DNA of 64,000 nt from Echinicola soli (GCF_006575665.1 NZ_CP041253.1:873501-937500), one strand, 5' to 3'; positions 1 to 9,193 are shown, numbered from the stretch's first letter. Program-made: numbers and translations. Notes: a model not told the origin generated them from the sequence alone.

Positions 1-605
1 AGGATAGGCGGCTGCACTTCATTGTAGCCATGTTTGGTAGCTTCATCCAAGAAAAAGTTCACCAAAGCTCGCTGTAGTCGGGCGCCTTTGCCTTTATAAA
101 TGGGAAATCCCGCTCCAGTGATTTTATTGCCCAGCTCAAAGTCAATGATGTCGTGTTTTTTGATCAGGTCCCAATGGGCTTGCTTGCCCTCGTAAAGTGT
201 TGGTGCCTCACCATGCTCCAATACCACTTCATTGTCATCAGCTGATTTTCCAGCCTTTACGCTAGCATGTGGCACATTGGGAATGGTATAGAGCAATTGC
301 TTCAAGGCCTCCTCTATTTCACCGTATTTTTCTTCCAGGGATTTTATCTGGCTTTTGATTTCGGCAGTACGCTTTTTGATCGTTTCGGCCTCGTCCTTTT
401 TGCCCTCCCGCATCAATAGACCAATTTGCTTGGAAATGGAATTGGATTCAGCCTGCAGCTGGTCCCTTTGCAGCTGGGTTTCTTTTCTTTCTTTGTCTAA
501 ATCCAGGACTTTTTGCAGTCTTTCCTTTGGCTCGGCAAAGAAGCGTTTCTGCAATCCTTCCACTGCCTGGTCAAAATTTTCACGGATAAAATTTACCTGT
601 AGCAT
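1..605 (-). CDS. serS: Seryl-tRNA synthetase, N-terminal part (runs off left edge)
   Basis: Charges tRNA-Ser with serine in the cytoplasm. About 201 codons are present, read leftwards from an ATG at 603-605. The opening residues MLQVNFIRENFDQAVEGL and the following Lys/Glu/Gln-rich stretch (about residues 25-100) are the typical SerRS N-terminal helical arm that grips the long variable arm of tRNA-Ser. The last visible part, about residues 160-201, contains HWDLIKKHDIIDFE and FPIYKGKGARLQRAL, which mark the entry into the class II catalytic core in SerRS proteins. Motifs 2 and 3 lie outside the window. A TATCTTTG promoter element sits 27 bases upstream. The start is secure because it gives the family's conserved first residues; identification is by family resemblance. 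Confidence 0.93.
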   Translation of the reverse strand, partial: MLQVNFIRENFDQAVEGLQKRFFAEPKERLQKVLDLDKERKETQLQRDQLQAESNSISKQIGLLMREGKKDEAETIKKRTAEIKSQIKSLEEKYGEIEEALKQLLYTIPNVPHASVKAGKSADDNEVVLEHGEAPTLYEGKQAHWDLIKKHDIIDFELGNKITGAGFPIYKGKGARLQRALVNFFLDEATKHGYNEVQPPI

Positions 606-631
606 GTCGTATAAGCTTTATTTTAGAAATG

Positions 632-639
632 CAAAGATA
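632..639 (-). promoter_or_regulatory. Bacteroidota -7 element for serS
   Basis: TATCTTTG on the minus strand matches the Bacteroidota -7 consensus TAnnTTTG and lies 27 bases before the serS start. No clear TTTG -33 element is found at the usual distance, so the call rests on the -7 box and position. Confidence 0.5.
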
Positions 640-973
640 GTGATTTCAAACAGAGCTCAGGAGCGGAATGGTAAAAAATCGAAATGAGATGCCAGTAGCA
701 GGGGCTCTCATGGATGGCATGGATCTTCGTCGATGAAATTTCGGAAAACACACAGATGGAAACAGCCTTTTCCGATGCATTCCCAGGTATCCATATCCTT
801 TTATTGACAGGGCATTCTCCGAGATAAACCTGACAAGAGCCTTCAATTGTTACCTGTGTACAGAAAGTTTCAAGGGATTTGATAATAAACGGAATCTTTT
901 TTCCGTTTTTGGTGTAAAGAAAGAGAAACAGGTAAAATCAGTCCATTTTAACTGGATACTAATCTTTTTCTTG

Positions 974-981
974 TATATTTG
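974..981 (+). promoter_or_regulatory. Possible -7 element for rho
   Basis: TATATTTG fits TAnnTTTG, about 218 bases before the rho ATG. A -33 TTTG is not evident, so this is a weak candidate implying a long leader. Confidence 0.3.
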
Positions 982-1198
982 GAAAGCATAAACTCGCTAA
1001 TTTTCTGATAAATACACATCCTCAAAGAAAAAGTTTGCGTATTAAAATTGCTTACTGTAATATTGTGAAGTCAAAAAGTTCATAATCCACGCCCTGTGGA
1101 TTCATCTTATTTCATAAGACACCTTTTTATACCAATCAATTAAATAGTCACAGTACTCATTTCTATTAATCACATCAAGTACCTCTTATACGTTTTTT

Positions 1199-3004
1199 AT
1201 GTATAATATTGAAGAACTAAAAATTAGATTGCTATCCGAATTGAAGGAGATAGCAGAAGAACTGGGGGTGAAAAATTTTAAATCCCTAAAGAAGGACGAT
1301 CTCATCTATGCGATCTTAGATCAGCAAGCAATCACCCCCGAGAAAGCCCTTCCCAAGAAAAAGCCGGCCAAAGCAGAAGTGGAGAAACCGGTACCGGATA
1401 CTCCTGAAAAGAAACCTGAGCATAAACCATCCGCCGAAGACAATAAGGAAACCAAGCCTAAGTTTAAGCGGGAGAATGTAACGGAATCCAAAAAAGAAGA
1501 TTCGCCAAAAGCGGAAGACAAGCCGGCCAAAAAACCAAAGGATAGTGCCAAGGACACTCCTAAAGAAAGAAAGCCTAAGCGGAGTGAAGCGCCTAAATCT
1601 GAAAACAAGCCGGAAAGCAAACCTGAAAGCAAGCCCGTAGGAAAGTCTGACAGCAAAGCAGAAACAAAACAGGACAAACCTTCTTCTGATGAAAATCGAC
1701 CAAGAAGCTTCAGACCCAGAAGGAAAGCAGTGATAGATGAAGAAGCCCAGCGTGTGGCAACAGAAAGGCCACAGGAACCAGAGGTCGATCTTCCAAAAAG
1801 AAAAAATTTCAAAGAGGTATCTGATGAGCAGCCCAGCCAACCTTCCATTGGCAGCAGCAGAAAGAAATATGCTTCTTTGGTAAAGGAATTTGATGGAATA
1901 ATAGAAAACGAAGGGGTCTTGGAAATCATGTCCGACGGATATGGCTTCTTGCGCTCTCTCGATTATAACTACCTGGCTTCACCGGATGACATTTATGTGT
2001 CGCCGTCCCAGATCAAGCTTTTTGGACTGAAGACCGGTGATAATATCAAAGGACAAATCAGGCCTCCTAAAGAAGGCGAAAAGTATTTCGCTCTGCTGAA
2101 AGTGTCTTCTGTAAACGGTAAGACCACCGAGGAAATCCGTGACAGGATACCATTTGAATACCTTACCCCATTATTCCCCGAAGAAAGGCTAAACCTGACC
2201 ACGCGAGCGGACAATTTCTCTACCCGAATTGTAGACTTGTTTGCTCCTATCGGAAAAGGACAGCGGGGCATGATCGTAGCGCAGCCAAAAACAGGCAAGA
2301 CCGTCCTACTGCAAAAGATTGCCAATGCGATTGCAGAAAACCATCCAGAGTGCCACCTGATGATCCTTCTGATCGACGAGCGTCCAGAAGAAGTCACGGA
2401 CATGGCAAGGTCAGTAAAAGCAGAAGTGATTTCTTCCACCTTTGACGAGCAAGCTGAGCGTCACGTGAAAGTATCTTCCATGGTACTGGAAAAAGCCAAA
2501 AGAATGGTGGAATGCGGTCATGATGTGGTAATCCTATTGGATTCCATTACCAGGCTGGCCAGGGCCTACAATACCGTGGTACCATCTTCAGGAAAGATCC
2601 TATCCGGTGGTGTGGACGCCAATGCACTTCACAAGCCTAAGAGATTTTTTGGTGCGGCCAGAAACGTGGAAAACGGTGGCTCACTGACCATCATTGCCAC
2701 TGCACTGGTAGAAACCGGCTCTAAAATGGACGAGGTGATCTTTGAAGAATTTAAAGGTACGGGCAATATGGAACTGAGCCTGGACAGAAAACTCTCCAAC
2801 AGGAGAATTTACCCTGCGATCGATGTACCGGGATCTGGTACACGAAGGGAAGACCTCTTGATGGAAAAAGAAGAGATGCAGCGCGTTTGGATTTTGAGAA
2901 AACTTATGTCTGACATGACCTCCCAGGAAGCCATGGAATTCTTGCTCCAACGAATGAGAGGCACACGCGACAATGCCGAATTCTTGATCAGCATGAACGG
3001 ATAA
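1199..3004 (+). CDS. rho: Transcription termination factor Rho
   Basis: RNA-dependent ATPase and helicase that ends transcription at Rho-dependent sites. Of its 601 residues, about 1-45 form the helical Rho N domain. Residues about 45-215 are a Lys/Glu/Pro/Ser-rich low-complexity insertion. Residues about 240-310 hold the cold-shock-like RNA-binding domain ([12 protein letters not shown]). The rest is the RecA-like motor, with Walker A QPKTGKT at about 362-368 and a Walker B strand ending in [10 protein letters not shown] at about 446-455. The E. coli protein is 419 residues; the excess is almost all in the insertion, a feature known from Bacteroidota and some other phyla. The ATG at 1199 gives the conserved N-terminal helix. 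A strong intrinsic terminator follows the stop. Confidence 0.97.
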   Translation: MYNIEELKIRLLSELKEIAEELGVKNFKSLKKDDLIYAILDQQAITPEKALPKKKPAKAEVEKPVPDTPEKKPEHKPSAEDNKETKPKFKRENVTESKKEDSPKAEDKPAKKPKDSAKDTPKERKPKRSEAPKSENKPESKPESKPVGKSDSKAETKQDKPSSDENRPRSFRPRRKAVIDEEAQRVATERPQEPEVDLPKRKNFKEVSDEQPSQPSIGSSRKKYASLVKEFDGIIENEGVLEIMSDGYGFLRSLDYNYLASPDDIYVSPSQIKLFGLKTGDNIKGQIRPPKEGEKYFALLKVSSVNGKTTEEIRDRIPFEYLTPLFPEERLNLTTRADNFSTRIVDLFAPIGKGQRGMIVAQPKTGKTVLLQKIANAIAENHPECHLMILLIDERPEEVTDMARSVKAEVISSTFDEQAERHVKVSSMVLEKAKRMVECGHDVVILLDSITRLARAYNTVVPSSGKILSGGVDANALHKPKRFFGAARNVENGGSLTIIATALVETGSKMDEVIFEEFKGTGNMELSLDRKLSNRRIYPAIDVPGSGTRREDLLMEKEEMQRVWILRKLMSDMTSQEAMEFLLQRMRGTRDNAEFLISMNG

Positions 3005-3024
3005 AATCAAGTGCTTCAAAAGTC

Positions 3025-3059
3025 AAAAGCCTCAAACCTCTGGGTTTGAGGCTTTTTTG
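3025..3059 (+). terminator. Intrinsic terminator after rho
   Basis: A 14-pair inverted repeat (3025-3038 with 3043-3056, loop TCTG) containing AGCCTCAAACC is followed by a T run, 21 bases after the rho stop. Confidence 0.92.
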
Positions 3060-3363
3060 TTGTATTATGGATTTCGTTTTCTGTTGTTTTATATCAAAAA
3101 TATGCTTTTTAAAATATTATTTTGTATTATTTTTAATTATGTGGTTTTTATTCTATCTATGTAATGAAAACGTTCATCACAACACATAGTACTAATAAGA
3201 TTATTGGTTACTCCCAACAGTAACTAACAACACCAAATTCATACGCTATCACAAGCAATCACAGGGGCTTCGCTTTATGGTACCAACCTATCAACGAAAG
3301 CCGCTGAATACCATGATCAAGCAGTGGTAATAAGTACCTGTTTTATTTAAAAATCAAAGGTGC
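3060..3363. other. Intergenic region, nothing recognised
   Basis: About 300 AT-rich bases between the rho terminator and the next gene. I see no gene, RNA or clear TAnnTTTG promoter. Confidence 0.4.
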
Positions 3364-5940
3364 ATGAAGAAACACGCTACTCGAAAATTTAAATTGCAAC
3401 TCCTCTTTCACGTAATAACGGTGATATTACTGGCCGTGCAGGTGGATCATAATTCCTTTGCCGAAGGATCTGGTGATTGGGGCACGGCTCCCGACCGAAG
3501 GAGCTGGCTATGGATTCCCGCAAATAGCAGCAACGACAACGGTGGATATGGAAGCCGCGGATACATGATGATGCCCTCCAAGACCAATAACTATAACGCC
3601 GCCCACAGGATGTTTGTCTATGTAAAGCCGGGAGAGAAGGTATATTGGGGCTTTAGAAATGAAGAGGAATTTGATTTTTTAGGATGGAACTATTACAATA
3701 ACTACTCAGACATTAGAGTGAAGTGGTTTTACGATGATACCGATACTGGCTTTTTTCCTGACAAAAGGTACGGTATCGAAGTGGATAACGAGTATTATGA
3801 TGCCCATTCCAATGGAGGAAGAAGAGGAAGACCAGCAAATGCCCAAGCAGCAGCCAATGGACCGTCGGATTTGGTAGGAGCTACTGGTTATGAAGCGTAT
3901 TCATTTACCAATACTACAGAAGAAGCACGGGCCTTTTGGGTGGAGATTTCCCGAACTAACGGGGATCCCATTAGGGACGGGCTCCCCATTAGTTTTTGGG
4001 ATGTCACCGTAGCCAATGATGCAGGAGAAGTACAGCCGGGAAGGTTGTATTGCAAGTATTGGAGTATCCTGAACGGGTTGCCAAGGGAAGCCGGTGAGGT
4101 AAATGACCGTGCATTCCATTACGATTTTGGCTTTTACGTTCCGGTGGATGACACGTTTGGTGGCACAGGCGATACCTATTTCGTGAAGCACGCCCAGTTC
4201 CCCAATTCCAATGGTGGCTTTGTAAACTTCTTTGCCAATCAGGATGGCCCACGAAATAACACCGGTAGTCACGTGGAAAATCGTAAATCCATTGAGGGTG
4301 TCTCTTCCAATTACCAGTATCCCCTCTTTCTTAACGACCCCGACCTGGAGTTTTGGCCTACGACAGTAGAACCAACCGCTAACTTGGACATCACTTATGA
4401 AGAAAGAGATCCCACAGGCAATGGTGGGCATGCATGGGTGGATATTGATATCAGCCTGCCTGGGATTGTGGATGTATTGATCGACCTGAATGGAAACGGC
4501 ACGTATGATGCAGGAACTGACCTGATCATGAGTGAAAAATACGATGCCAGTGGAGAATACACCATTTATTGGGACGGAAAAGATGCCAATGACAATGTCG
4601 TCACAAGTGGGTCCCCCATAGGTGTTTTTGCCGCGGTAATATTTTCCCCTGTCCACTTCCCCGTCTATGATATGGAGCAAAGTTTAGGAATTACCATCAC
4701 CAATGTCCGGCCTGGTGACCCGGAGGATAATACTATTTATTGGGATGATTCATTGATTCCAAGGGACGGGGAATCTGGATTTGAAGAACTGGATGATTGG
4801 TGGAAAACCAGCGCTGTTTCCCTTCCAGTCAATGTGACCGGTGAAGCGGGCGACAGTCATATCTGGCACGCTGACGGGAATAATGGCTTTAGTGAAACCA
4901 ACACCATCAACACCTGGGCAGCATCGTACTATGCAGAGGTCAATGAAGACGATGAGTACCGCTACCTGACCTTTCAGGGCAATGTCTATGACGATGACGA
5001 TGGCGTGGAAGATGGCCTCATCCATGGTCAGCCGACTGCAGCGGAAGGGCTTTATGTGCTGATCGTGGATGAGAACAATGAAGTGGTGGCCACCGTGCCC
5101 GTGGCGGCAGACGGAAAGTACTGCGTCGATCGTGTGCCGGATGGCACTTATAACGCAATCCTCTCCACGGTGACGGTCATCCCGGGCGAGCAAAGTCCAG
5201 GACCTATCCTGCCCGAGGATTGGGAGAATACCGGCGCCCAGCTGGGAACAGAACAGGACCAAAATCTATATGAGCCATCTGGGGTACTGGGTGAATTGAT
5301 CCTAAACAACACCTCGGTAAGAGATGCCAATTTTGGCTTGAGGATCATGGGGATACTCCCAGTGGTTTGGCAGGATTTTGATGCCAAGAAAGTCACCGGT
5401 GAGCGGAAGGTAAAACTACAATGGAGTGTCAGCAAGGAATGGGAAAACAGCCACTATGAGATCGAACGATCAAAAAATGGCTCATCGGATTTTCAAAAGA
5501 TTGGAGAGATTGCCGCCGTGGGCTGGACAGATGAACTGACCCAATATCAATTTACCGATGAGGAAATCCCCTTGTCTGGCGGTCAGTTTTACTACCGCCT
5601 AAAGCAGGTCAACTTGGACAATAGCTTTTCCTATAGCTCACTCCGCCAGGTGACTGTTCCAAAAGTCATTTACACCACAGGTGTTTGGCGGGCATTTCCA
5701 AATCCGGTCAAGGGCCATGAACTGAAACTGGAGTTATTAGATGACAGCACTTATCAGGGTGGGAAAATTAGCCTTAGGGTCATTAATGCATTGAATAAGT
5801 CTGCAGGAACTACAGTCGAATCGCTGGATCAACTGAATCCCAGGGTCGCTCAGGTGCTGCAATTCTTTGGCAAGGGACTGGTAATCCTAGAGGTAAGGTG
5901 GGAAAACAAAGTGCAATACTTAAAAGTATTGCTCGAATAA
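3364..5940 (+). CDS. Large secreted protein with prealbumin-like and C-terminal sorting-type domains
   Basis: An 858-residue protein that I do not recognise as a named family. Residues 1 to about 33 are a signal peptide (basic start, then LLFHVITVILLAVQV). The body is Asp/Asn/Tyr/Trp-rich. A segment at about 365-425 has a FlgD/CHU-C-like look (DVLIDLNGNGTYDAG, YTIYWDGKDANDN). One at about 537-600 resembles an SdrD-B/prealbumin-like module (GLYVLIVDENNEVVATV, then GKYCVDRVPDGTY). From about 660 there is a fibronectin-like region (HYEIERSKNGSSDFQKIG, FYYRLKQVNLDN) common before type 9 sorting tails. The end (AFPNPVKGHELKLEL, then VILEVRWENKVQYLKVLLE) looks like a divergent type A sorting domain. 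It shares this tail with the next gene. Probably exported or surface-attached; its substrate is unknown. Confidence 0.72.
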   Translation: MKKHATRKFKLQLLFHVITVILLAVQVDHNSFAEGSGDWGTAPDRRSWLWIPANSSNDNGGYGSRGYMMMPSKTNNYNAAHRMFVYVKPGEKVYWGFRNEEEFDFLGWNYYNNYSDIRVKWFYDDTDTGFFPDKRYGIEVDNEYYDAHSNGGRRGRPANAQAAANGPSDLVGATGYEAYSFTNTTEEARAFWVEISRTNGDPIRDGLPISFWDVTVANDAGEVQPGRLYCKYWSILNGLPREAGEVNDRAFHYDFGFYVPVDDTFGGTGDTYFVKHAQFPNSNGGFVNFFANQDGPRNNTGSHVENRKSIEGVSSNYQYPLFLNDPDLEFWPTTVEPTANLDITYEERDPTGNGGHAWVDIDISLPGIVDVLIDLNGNGTYDAGTDLIMSEKYDASGEYTIYWDGKDANDNVVTSGSPIGVFAAVIFSPVHFPVYDMEQSLGITITNVRPGDPEDNTIYWDDSLIPRDGESGFEELDDWWKTSAVSLPVNVTGEAGDSHIWHADGNNGFSETNTINTWAASYYAEVNEDDEYRYLTFQGNVYDDDDGVEDGLIHGQPTAAEGLYVLIVDENNEVVATVPVAADGKYCVDRVPDGTYNAILSTVTVIPGEQSPGPILPEDWENTGAQLGTEQDQNLYEPSGVLGELILNNTSVRDANFGLRIMGILPVVWQDFDAKKVTGERKVKLQWSVSKEWENSHYEIERSKNGSSDFQKIGEIAAVGWTDELTQYQFTDEEIPLSGGQFYYRLKQVNLDNSFSYSSLRQVTVPKVIYTTGVWRAFPNPVKGHELKLELLDDSTYQGGKISLRVINALNKSAGTTVESLDQLNPRVAQVLQFFGKGLVILEVRWENKVQYLKVLLE

Positions 5941-5967
5941 TCTTTTAGAATTACTAAACCAACGACA

Positions 5968-5997
5968 CGGCTCAAACTATTTTTGAGCCGTTTTTTT
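5968..5997 (+). terminator. Intrinsic terminator
   Basis: CGGCTCAAA (5968-5976) pairs perfectly with TTTGAGCCG (5982-5990) around a 5-base loop and is followed by seven T. It separates the two secreted-protein genes, which therefore are probably separate units. Confidence 0.93.
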
Positions 5998-6186
5998 GAT
6001 AAGTCATGTTTTGAAAAATCGGTACGTGAACACACGGTTAAGAGAAGTATTGACACAATTTCCGAAAGGGCTGGTGGTCGTAAAAGCGCATTGGGCATGT
6101 GAGTTTCAACTCATCAAATTATTGCTTTAGGAATTAAACAAAATGTAATATATCATATACAGAATTAGATTATACAAGAAACCTAT

Positions 6187-6214
6187 TTTGAGTTCCTTAG
6201 TTTTTGTATGTTTG
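6187..6214 (+). promoter_or_regulatory. Bacteroidota-type promoter for the glycine-rich protein gene
   Basis: TATGTTTG (6207-6214) fits the -7 consensus and a TTTG lies upstream at 6187-6190, with a 16-base gap (slightly short of the usual 17-20). The start codon follows 26 bases after the -7 box. Confidence 0.5.
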
Positions 6215-6240
6215 CATAACACACCTGTTATCCCTAATGT

Positions 6241-8199
6241 ATGAGCATCCTTTATGGTCGATTAAAGTATTCGATTTTTTATTTTAACCTACTTATTGCA
6301 ATAGTTGGCTGGCTTTTCGTAATGGCAAGCGAAGTGCAAGCACAATGCTCTAACACCATTACCATTCCTTCTGGTGACAGCGAGATCAACATAGAGCTCG
6401 AGCTTACTGAAATCATTACTCACAACACTTATTGCCCGAATGGTTTTGAATATCGTGTGAAGATCGATTATAACGTGAATTTCACTGGCCCTGCCCCTAC
6501 ACTGTGGACACTTCAGGGGTATTTGATATGTGATAACGGCACGGAACGTGATGAAAACTATTTTGACCTTCCGGAAGGAGGAGGCAGCGGTTCAGTATTG
6601 GCCGCTCAAAGCGATTGGCATACCTGTTATTCCAATCCTCCACATCCAAGCCCTGCTGATTTGGGCTGTTTTGAATTTAGGTTGAATATAGATGGCCCCG
6701 ATATTGATGAAGATAATGAAGAAGTTATTGCAGGGGTTTGTGGGAACACCAATTCCTGTATGGAGGAAGTGCAGGTTTCTGAATTGGAGCGATTGTATAT
6801 ATACCGTTGCGATGGACCATTTACGGTACCAGCTGAGTTTGATGATGCCGAAGTGATGCTGGTCGCTGGAGGAGGTGGCGGCGGTTATGGAGAAAGCGCC
6901 GGTGGTGGCGGAGCAGGCGGGCTGGTTTATGAGCCATCGGTTTCCTTAACCCCCGGAGAGACTTATCCAGTATATGTGGGCAACGGAGGCACGGGCGCCA
7001 CTGCTCCCAATGAGACTGGCCAAAACGGCATGAATTCTTTTTTTAACGGTATTACGGCCATCGGTGGGGGAGGTGGCGGTTCTTATTTTCCCAATGCTGG
7101 AATAAACACGGGCAATACAGGCGGCTCTGGTGGCGGACATGCCAGTAACTCGTCAGCTAGCATCCGCTCACAAGGATCCCAAGGTAATGGCGGCGGACTT
7201 GGCGAGGAGAGTGGTAATGGCAACGGTAACGGTAACGGCAACGGTAACGGCAACGGTAACGGCAACGGTAACGAAGGCGCCCGATCAGGTGGTGGTGGTG
7301 GCGGTCATTTGTCCGCTGGAATAAACGGCAACGGAGCAAGAGGCGGCAACGGAGGCGAAGGAGCAGCCTCTCCTATTTTGGAAGATCTGTCCGTGGATGT
7401 GGGCATAGATAATATATTTGCGGCAGGCGGTGGCGGTACGGGCAGACCTGGACAGGGCAATAACCAAGGGACTGGTGGAAGTGGTATTGGTGGTGACGCC
7501 GATACGGACACGGGCAGATCTGGTGCACAAAATACTGGATCGGGTGGAGGCGCAGGTTGGGATGGCGGAGGAAATGGAGCTGACGGTATGGTGATCATTC
7601 GATTACGTCTGTCCAGCTTGCCGGTGGAATGGAATGCTATTAAAGTAGCCTATCAATTGGCCAAAAATACCGTCCAATTAGACTGGCAAGTTAAAGAAGA
7701 GCCTACTACCAGCCATTATGAACTAGAGCGCTCGCTAGAGGGAATTGGAGATTTTCATCATATAGCCAGCGTTGATGCTGTGGGATCGACAGATGGCTTG
7801 ACGGACTACCAGTACGACGATCATCAATTACCATCCTCAGGAGGACGACTTTATTACCGGATCAAAGAAGTAGATATCGATGGAAAAGCATCCTATTCGG
7901 AGGTCTTTTCTGTTAAACTACCTGCCTCCCAAAAGTCAAATAAGGCCTGGAAAGTATACCCTAACCCAGCATCTGGTCATGATATAAACGTTTCCTATTC
8001 AGGATCAGCTGAAAACCCAGGAACTATTCGATTTCGATTGGTTTCACCTTTACAGTCCACTGACTATTTCCAGATAAATGAAGAAAGCGAGCTTGAAGAT
8101 GCCCTAAGGAGGGTTTTCACTACACTGGAGACTGGTGTATGGGTGCTGGAAATGAGATGGAATGAAAAATCCGAGTTTATCAAACTTGTAAAAAAATAG
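6241..8199 (+). CDS. Secreted glycine-rich protein with C-terminal sorting-type tail
   Basis: A 652-residue protein. Residues 1 to about 35 form a signal peptide ending in SEVQAQ. Residues about 36-175 are a Cys-containing N-terminal domain of unknown fold. Residues about 185-455 are a glycine-rich domain beginning CDGPFTVPAEFDDAEVMLVAGGGGGG, matching the glycine-rich domain seen in many bacterial surface proteins; inside it are ten Gly-Asn pairs encoded by a 6-base tandem repeat. From about 458 (LPVEWNAIKVAY) the protein parallels the preceding gene product: HYELERS, LYYRIKEVDIDGKASYS, YPNPASGHDINVSYSG, then a C-terminal GVWVLEMRWNEKSEFIKLVKK. Probably a surface or matrix protein, perhaps carried by type 9 secretion; exact role unknown. 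The ATG at 6241 is supported by the promoter and signal peptide. Confidence 0.72.
   Translation: MSILYGRLKYSIFYFNLLIAIVGWLFVMASEVQAQCSNTITIPSGDSEINIELELTEIITHNTYCPNGFEYRVKIDYNVNFTGPAPTLWTLQGYLICDNGTERDENYFDLPEGGGSGSVLAAQSDWHTCYSNPPHPSPADLGCFEFRLNIDGPDIDEDNEEVIAGVCGNTNSCMEEVQVSELERLYIYRCDGPFTVPAEFDDAEVMLVAGGGGGGYGESAGGGGAGGLVYEPSVSLTPGETYPVYVGNGGTGATAPNETGQNGMNSFFNGITAIGGGGGGSYFPNAGINTGNTGGSGGGHASNSSASIRSQGSQGNGGGLGEESGNGNGNGNGNGNGNGNGNGNEGARSGGGGGGHLSAGINGNGARGGNGGEGAASPILEDLSVDVGIDNIFAAGGGGTGRPGQGNNQGTGGSGIGGDADTDTGRSGAQNTGSGGGAGWDGGGNGADGMVIIRLRLSSLPVEWNAIKVAYQLAKNTVQLDWQVKEEPTTSHYELERSLEGIGDFHHIASVDAVGSTDGLTDYQYDDHQLPSSGGRLYYRIKEVDIDGKASYSEVFSVKLPASQKSNKAWKVYPNPASGHDINVSYSGSAENPGTIRFRLVSPLQSTDYFQINEESELEDALRRVFTTLETGVWVLEMRWNEKSEFIKLVKK
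7213..7272 (+). repeat. In-frame hexanucleotide tandem repeat (ten units)
   Basis: Ten consecutive 6-base units, GGTAAC or GGCAAC with a first GGTAAT, encode (Gly-Asn)10. Unit gain or loss by slippage would change protein length without shifting frame. Confidence 0.95.
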
Positions 8200-8228
8200 G
8201 CCACTTCAAAGCACCGATACAGTAAAAA

Positions 8229-8870
8229 TCAGTCTTTACCATGATGGGATAAAGTAATTTCCGCATTACCTGAAATTAGATAATGCCTACCTGAAATAAT
8301 TTCTTCGCACAAAATCCTGGTCCTCCGGGGCTGTACTTTTTTAAACTTCCTACCCCTGAGTTCAAATACCGTTCCTATGGTAATTTCGTTGAGATAGGTA
8401 GCTTTTATGCCATTTCGTGTTGGATCGTACTTTCTCAATTCCCGGTTTAACCAAAAGTCCGCACTGGAACTTGCTTTTGGATTGTCCATATGCCTTTTTA
8501 GTGGAATGAGCAAGTCTTTGGGAAACACCTCGTCCGTCAGGACCGGGATCATCAAATTCCTGAACATGCTTTTCCATTCCCGTCCATGGGGCTTGATACG
8601 CGTACCATGTGCTTTGAAAGCACGATGATGCGCCACTTCGTGGATATAGGTGATCAGAAATTGGTATGGGTTGAGGTTATGGTTTATCGTGATGGTTTGG
8701 ACGGATTGGTCGGCCCTAAAGCGAAAGTCCCCCAGCTTAGATAACCTCGACTTGGACACGGTAAAGTGAAACGGTGACTCCTTCCACAGCTTCAAGCAAT
8801 ATGAAACGGCAGTTTCTGGCATCTTGGCCATTAAAATTTGGGCTAATTTAGCTGTTGCACTCGATTTCAT
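8229..8870 (-). CDS. SprT-like zinc metallopeptidase-type protein
   Basis: A 213-residue protein with the zinc-binding motif HEVAH at residues 77-81 and a helical N-terminus. The spacing and flanks (NPYQFLITYIHEVAHHRAF, then HGREWKSMF) are typical of the SprT-like/SPRTN fold, whose eukaryotic members cut DNA-protein crosslinks. The C-terminal part (about 165-213) carries GTVFELRGRKFKKVQPRRTR, a short beta-rich region that often follows the catalytic domain in Bacteroidota versions. The role in this organism is not established. It is read from an ATG at 8868-8870, downstream of the small lipoprotein gene, but a terminator separates them. Confidence 0.82.
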   Translation of the reverse strand: MKSSATAKLAQILMAKMPETAVSYCLKLWKESPFHFTVSKSRLSKLGDFRFRADQSVQTITINHNLNPYQFLITYIHEVAHHRAFKAHGTRIKPHGREWKSMFRNLMIPVLTDEVFPKDLLIPLKRHMDNPKASSSADFWLNRELRKYDPTRNGIKATYLNEITIGTVFELRGRKFKKVQPRRTRILCEEIISGRHYLISGNAEITLSHHGKD

Positions 8871-8883
8871 CTCCTGCTAATAT

Positions 8884-8912
8884 AAAAAAAAGCACCGATT
8901 GCTCGGTGCTTT
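8884..8912 (-). terminator. Intrinsic terminator of the small lipoprotein gene
   Basis: AAAGCACCGA (8889-8898) pairs with TCGGTGCTTT (8903-8912) around a 4-base loop. Read on the minus strand it ends in a T run (A run at 8884-8891 on the plus strand), 27 bases beyond the stop at 8939. Confidence 0.92.
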
Positions 8913-8938
8913 GACGAATTTCACTTTTAATGAGAGGA

Positions 8939-9160
8939 TTAACCGTTGATTTCTTCAGTTACCTCTTCTACAGTTTCTTCAACTGAATTTACAGTATCTT
9001 CTACTGTTTCCTCAAGTTGCTCCACTGATTCCTCAATCACCTGCTCAGTTTCTTCGATCTGAGTTTCGATCGTCTCTTCAGTTTGTTCAACTTCCTTTTT
9101 TCCACAAGAAGTGGTGAATGCCAGACCAGCCAGCGCAAACAATACAATTGTTCTTTTCAT
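8939..9160 (-). CDS. Small acidic coiled-coil lipoprotein
   Basis: 73 residues starting MKRTIVLFALAGLAFTTSCGKK. A hydrophobic signal and lipobox (TTSC, acylated Cys19) predict an outer or inner membrane lipoprotein. The mature part is almost entirely Glu, Thr, Val, Gln and Ile with a recurring EETV/EETEQV pattern, implying one long acidic amphipathic helix. No family name is recognised. The ATG at 9158-9160 is preferred over one 24 bases upstream because a TACATTTG promoter box (9186-9193) would put the upstream ATG at the transcription start. It has its own terminator, so it is a single-gene unit. Confidence 0.78.
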   Translation of the reverse strand: MKRTIVLFALAGLAFTTSCGKKEVEQTEETIETQIEETEQVIEESVEQLEETVEDTVNSVEETVEEVTEEING

Positions 9161-9185
9161 GATTTTGATTCTTAAAATAAGCATG

Positions 9186-9193
9186 CAAATGTA
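9186..9193 (-). promoter_or_regulatory. -7 element for small lipoprotein gene
   Basis: TACATTTG on the minus strand fits TAnnTTTG and lies 26 bases before the ATG at 9160. Confidence 0.5.

Larger units (their letters stand above)
606..1198. other. Divergent intergenic region between serS and rho
   Basis: This 593-base gap separates divergently read serS and rho. I see the serS -7 element (632-639) and a possible rho -7 element (974-981). A 66-codon minus-strand frame at 646-846 has no family resemblance, overlaps the serS promoter and was not called. The long leader before rho would suit autogenous control of rho, which is known in other bacteria, but no attenuator structure was identified. 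Confidence 0.5.

Noticed and set aside
646..846. 66-codon minus-strand frame upstream of serS
   Set aside because: It overlaps the serS promoter element, lacks a family match and has no supporting start features.
1316..1929. Two overlapping long minus-strand frames inside rho
   Set aside because: They mirror the Lys/Glu/Pro-rich segment of rho; composition explains the lack of stops.
7083..7598. Several frames with Pro-Leu or Arg-Tyr repeats opposite the glycine-rich gene
   Set aside because: They are alternative readings of the hexanucleotide and glycine-rich repeats with no start signal of their own.
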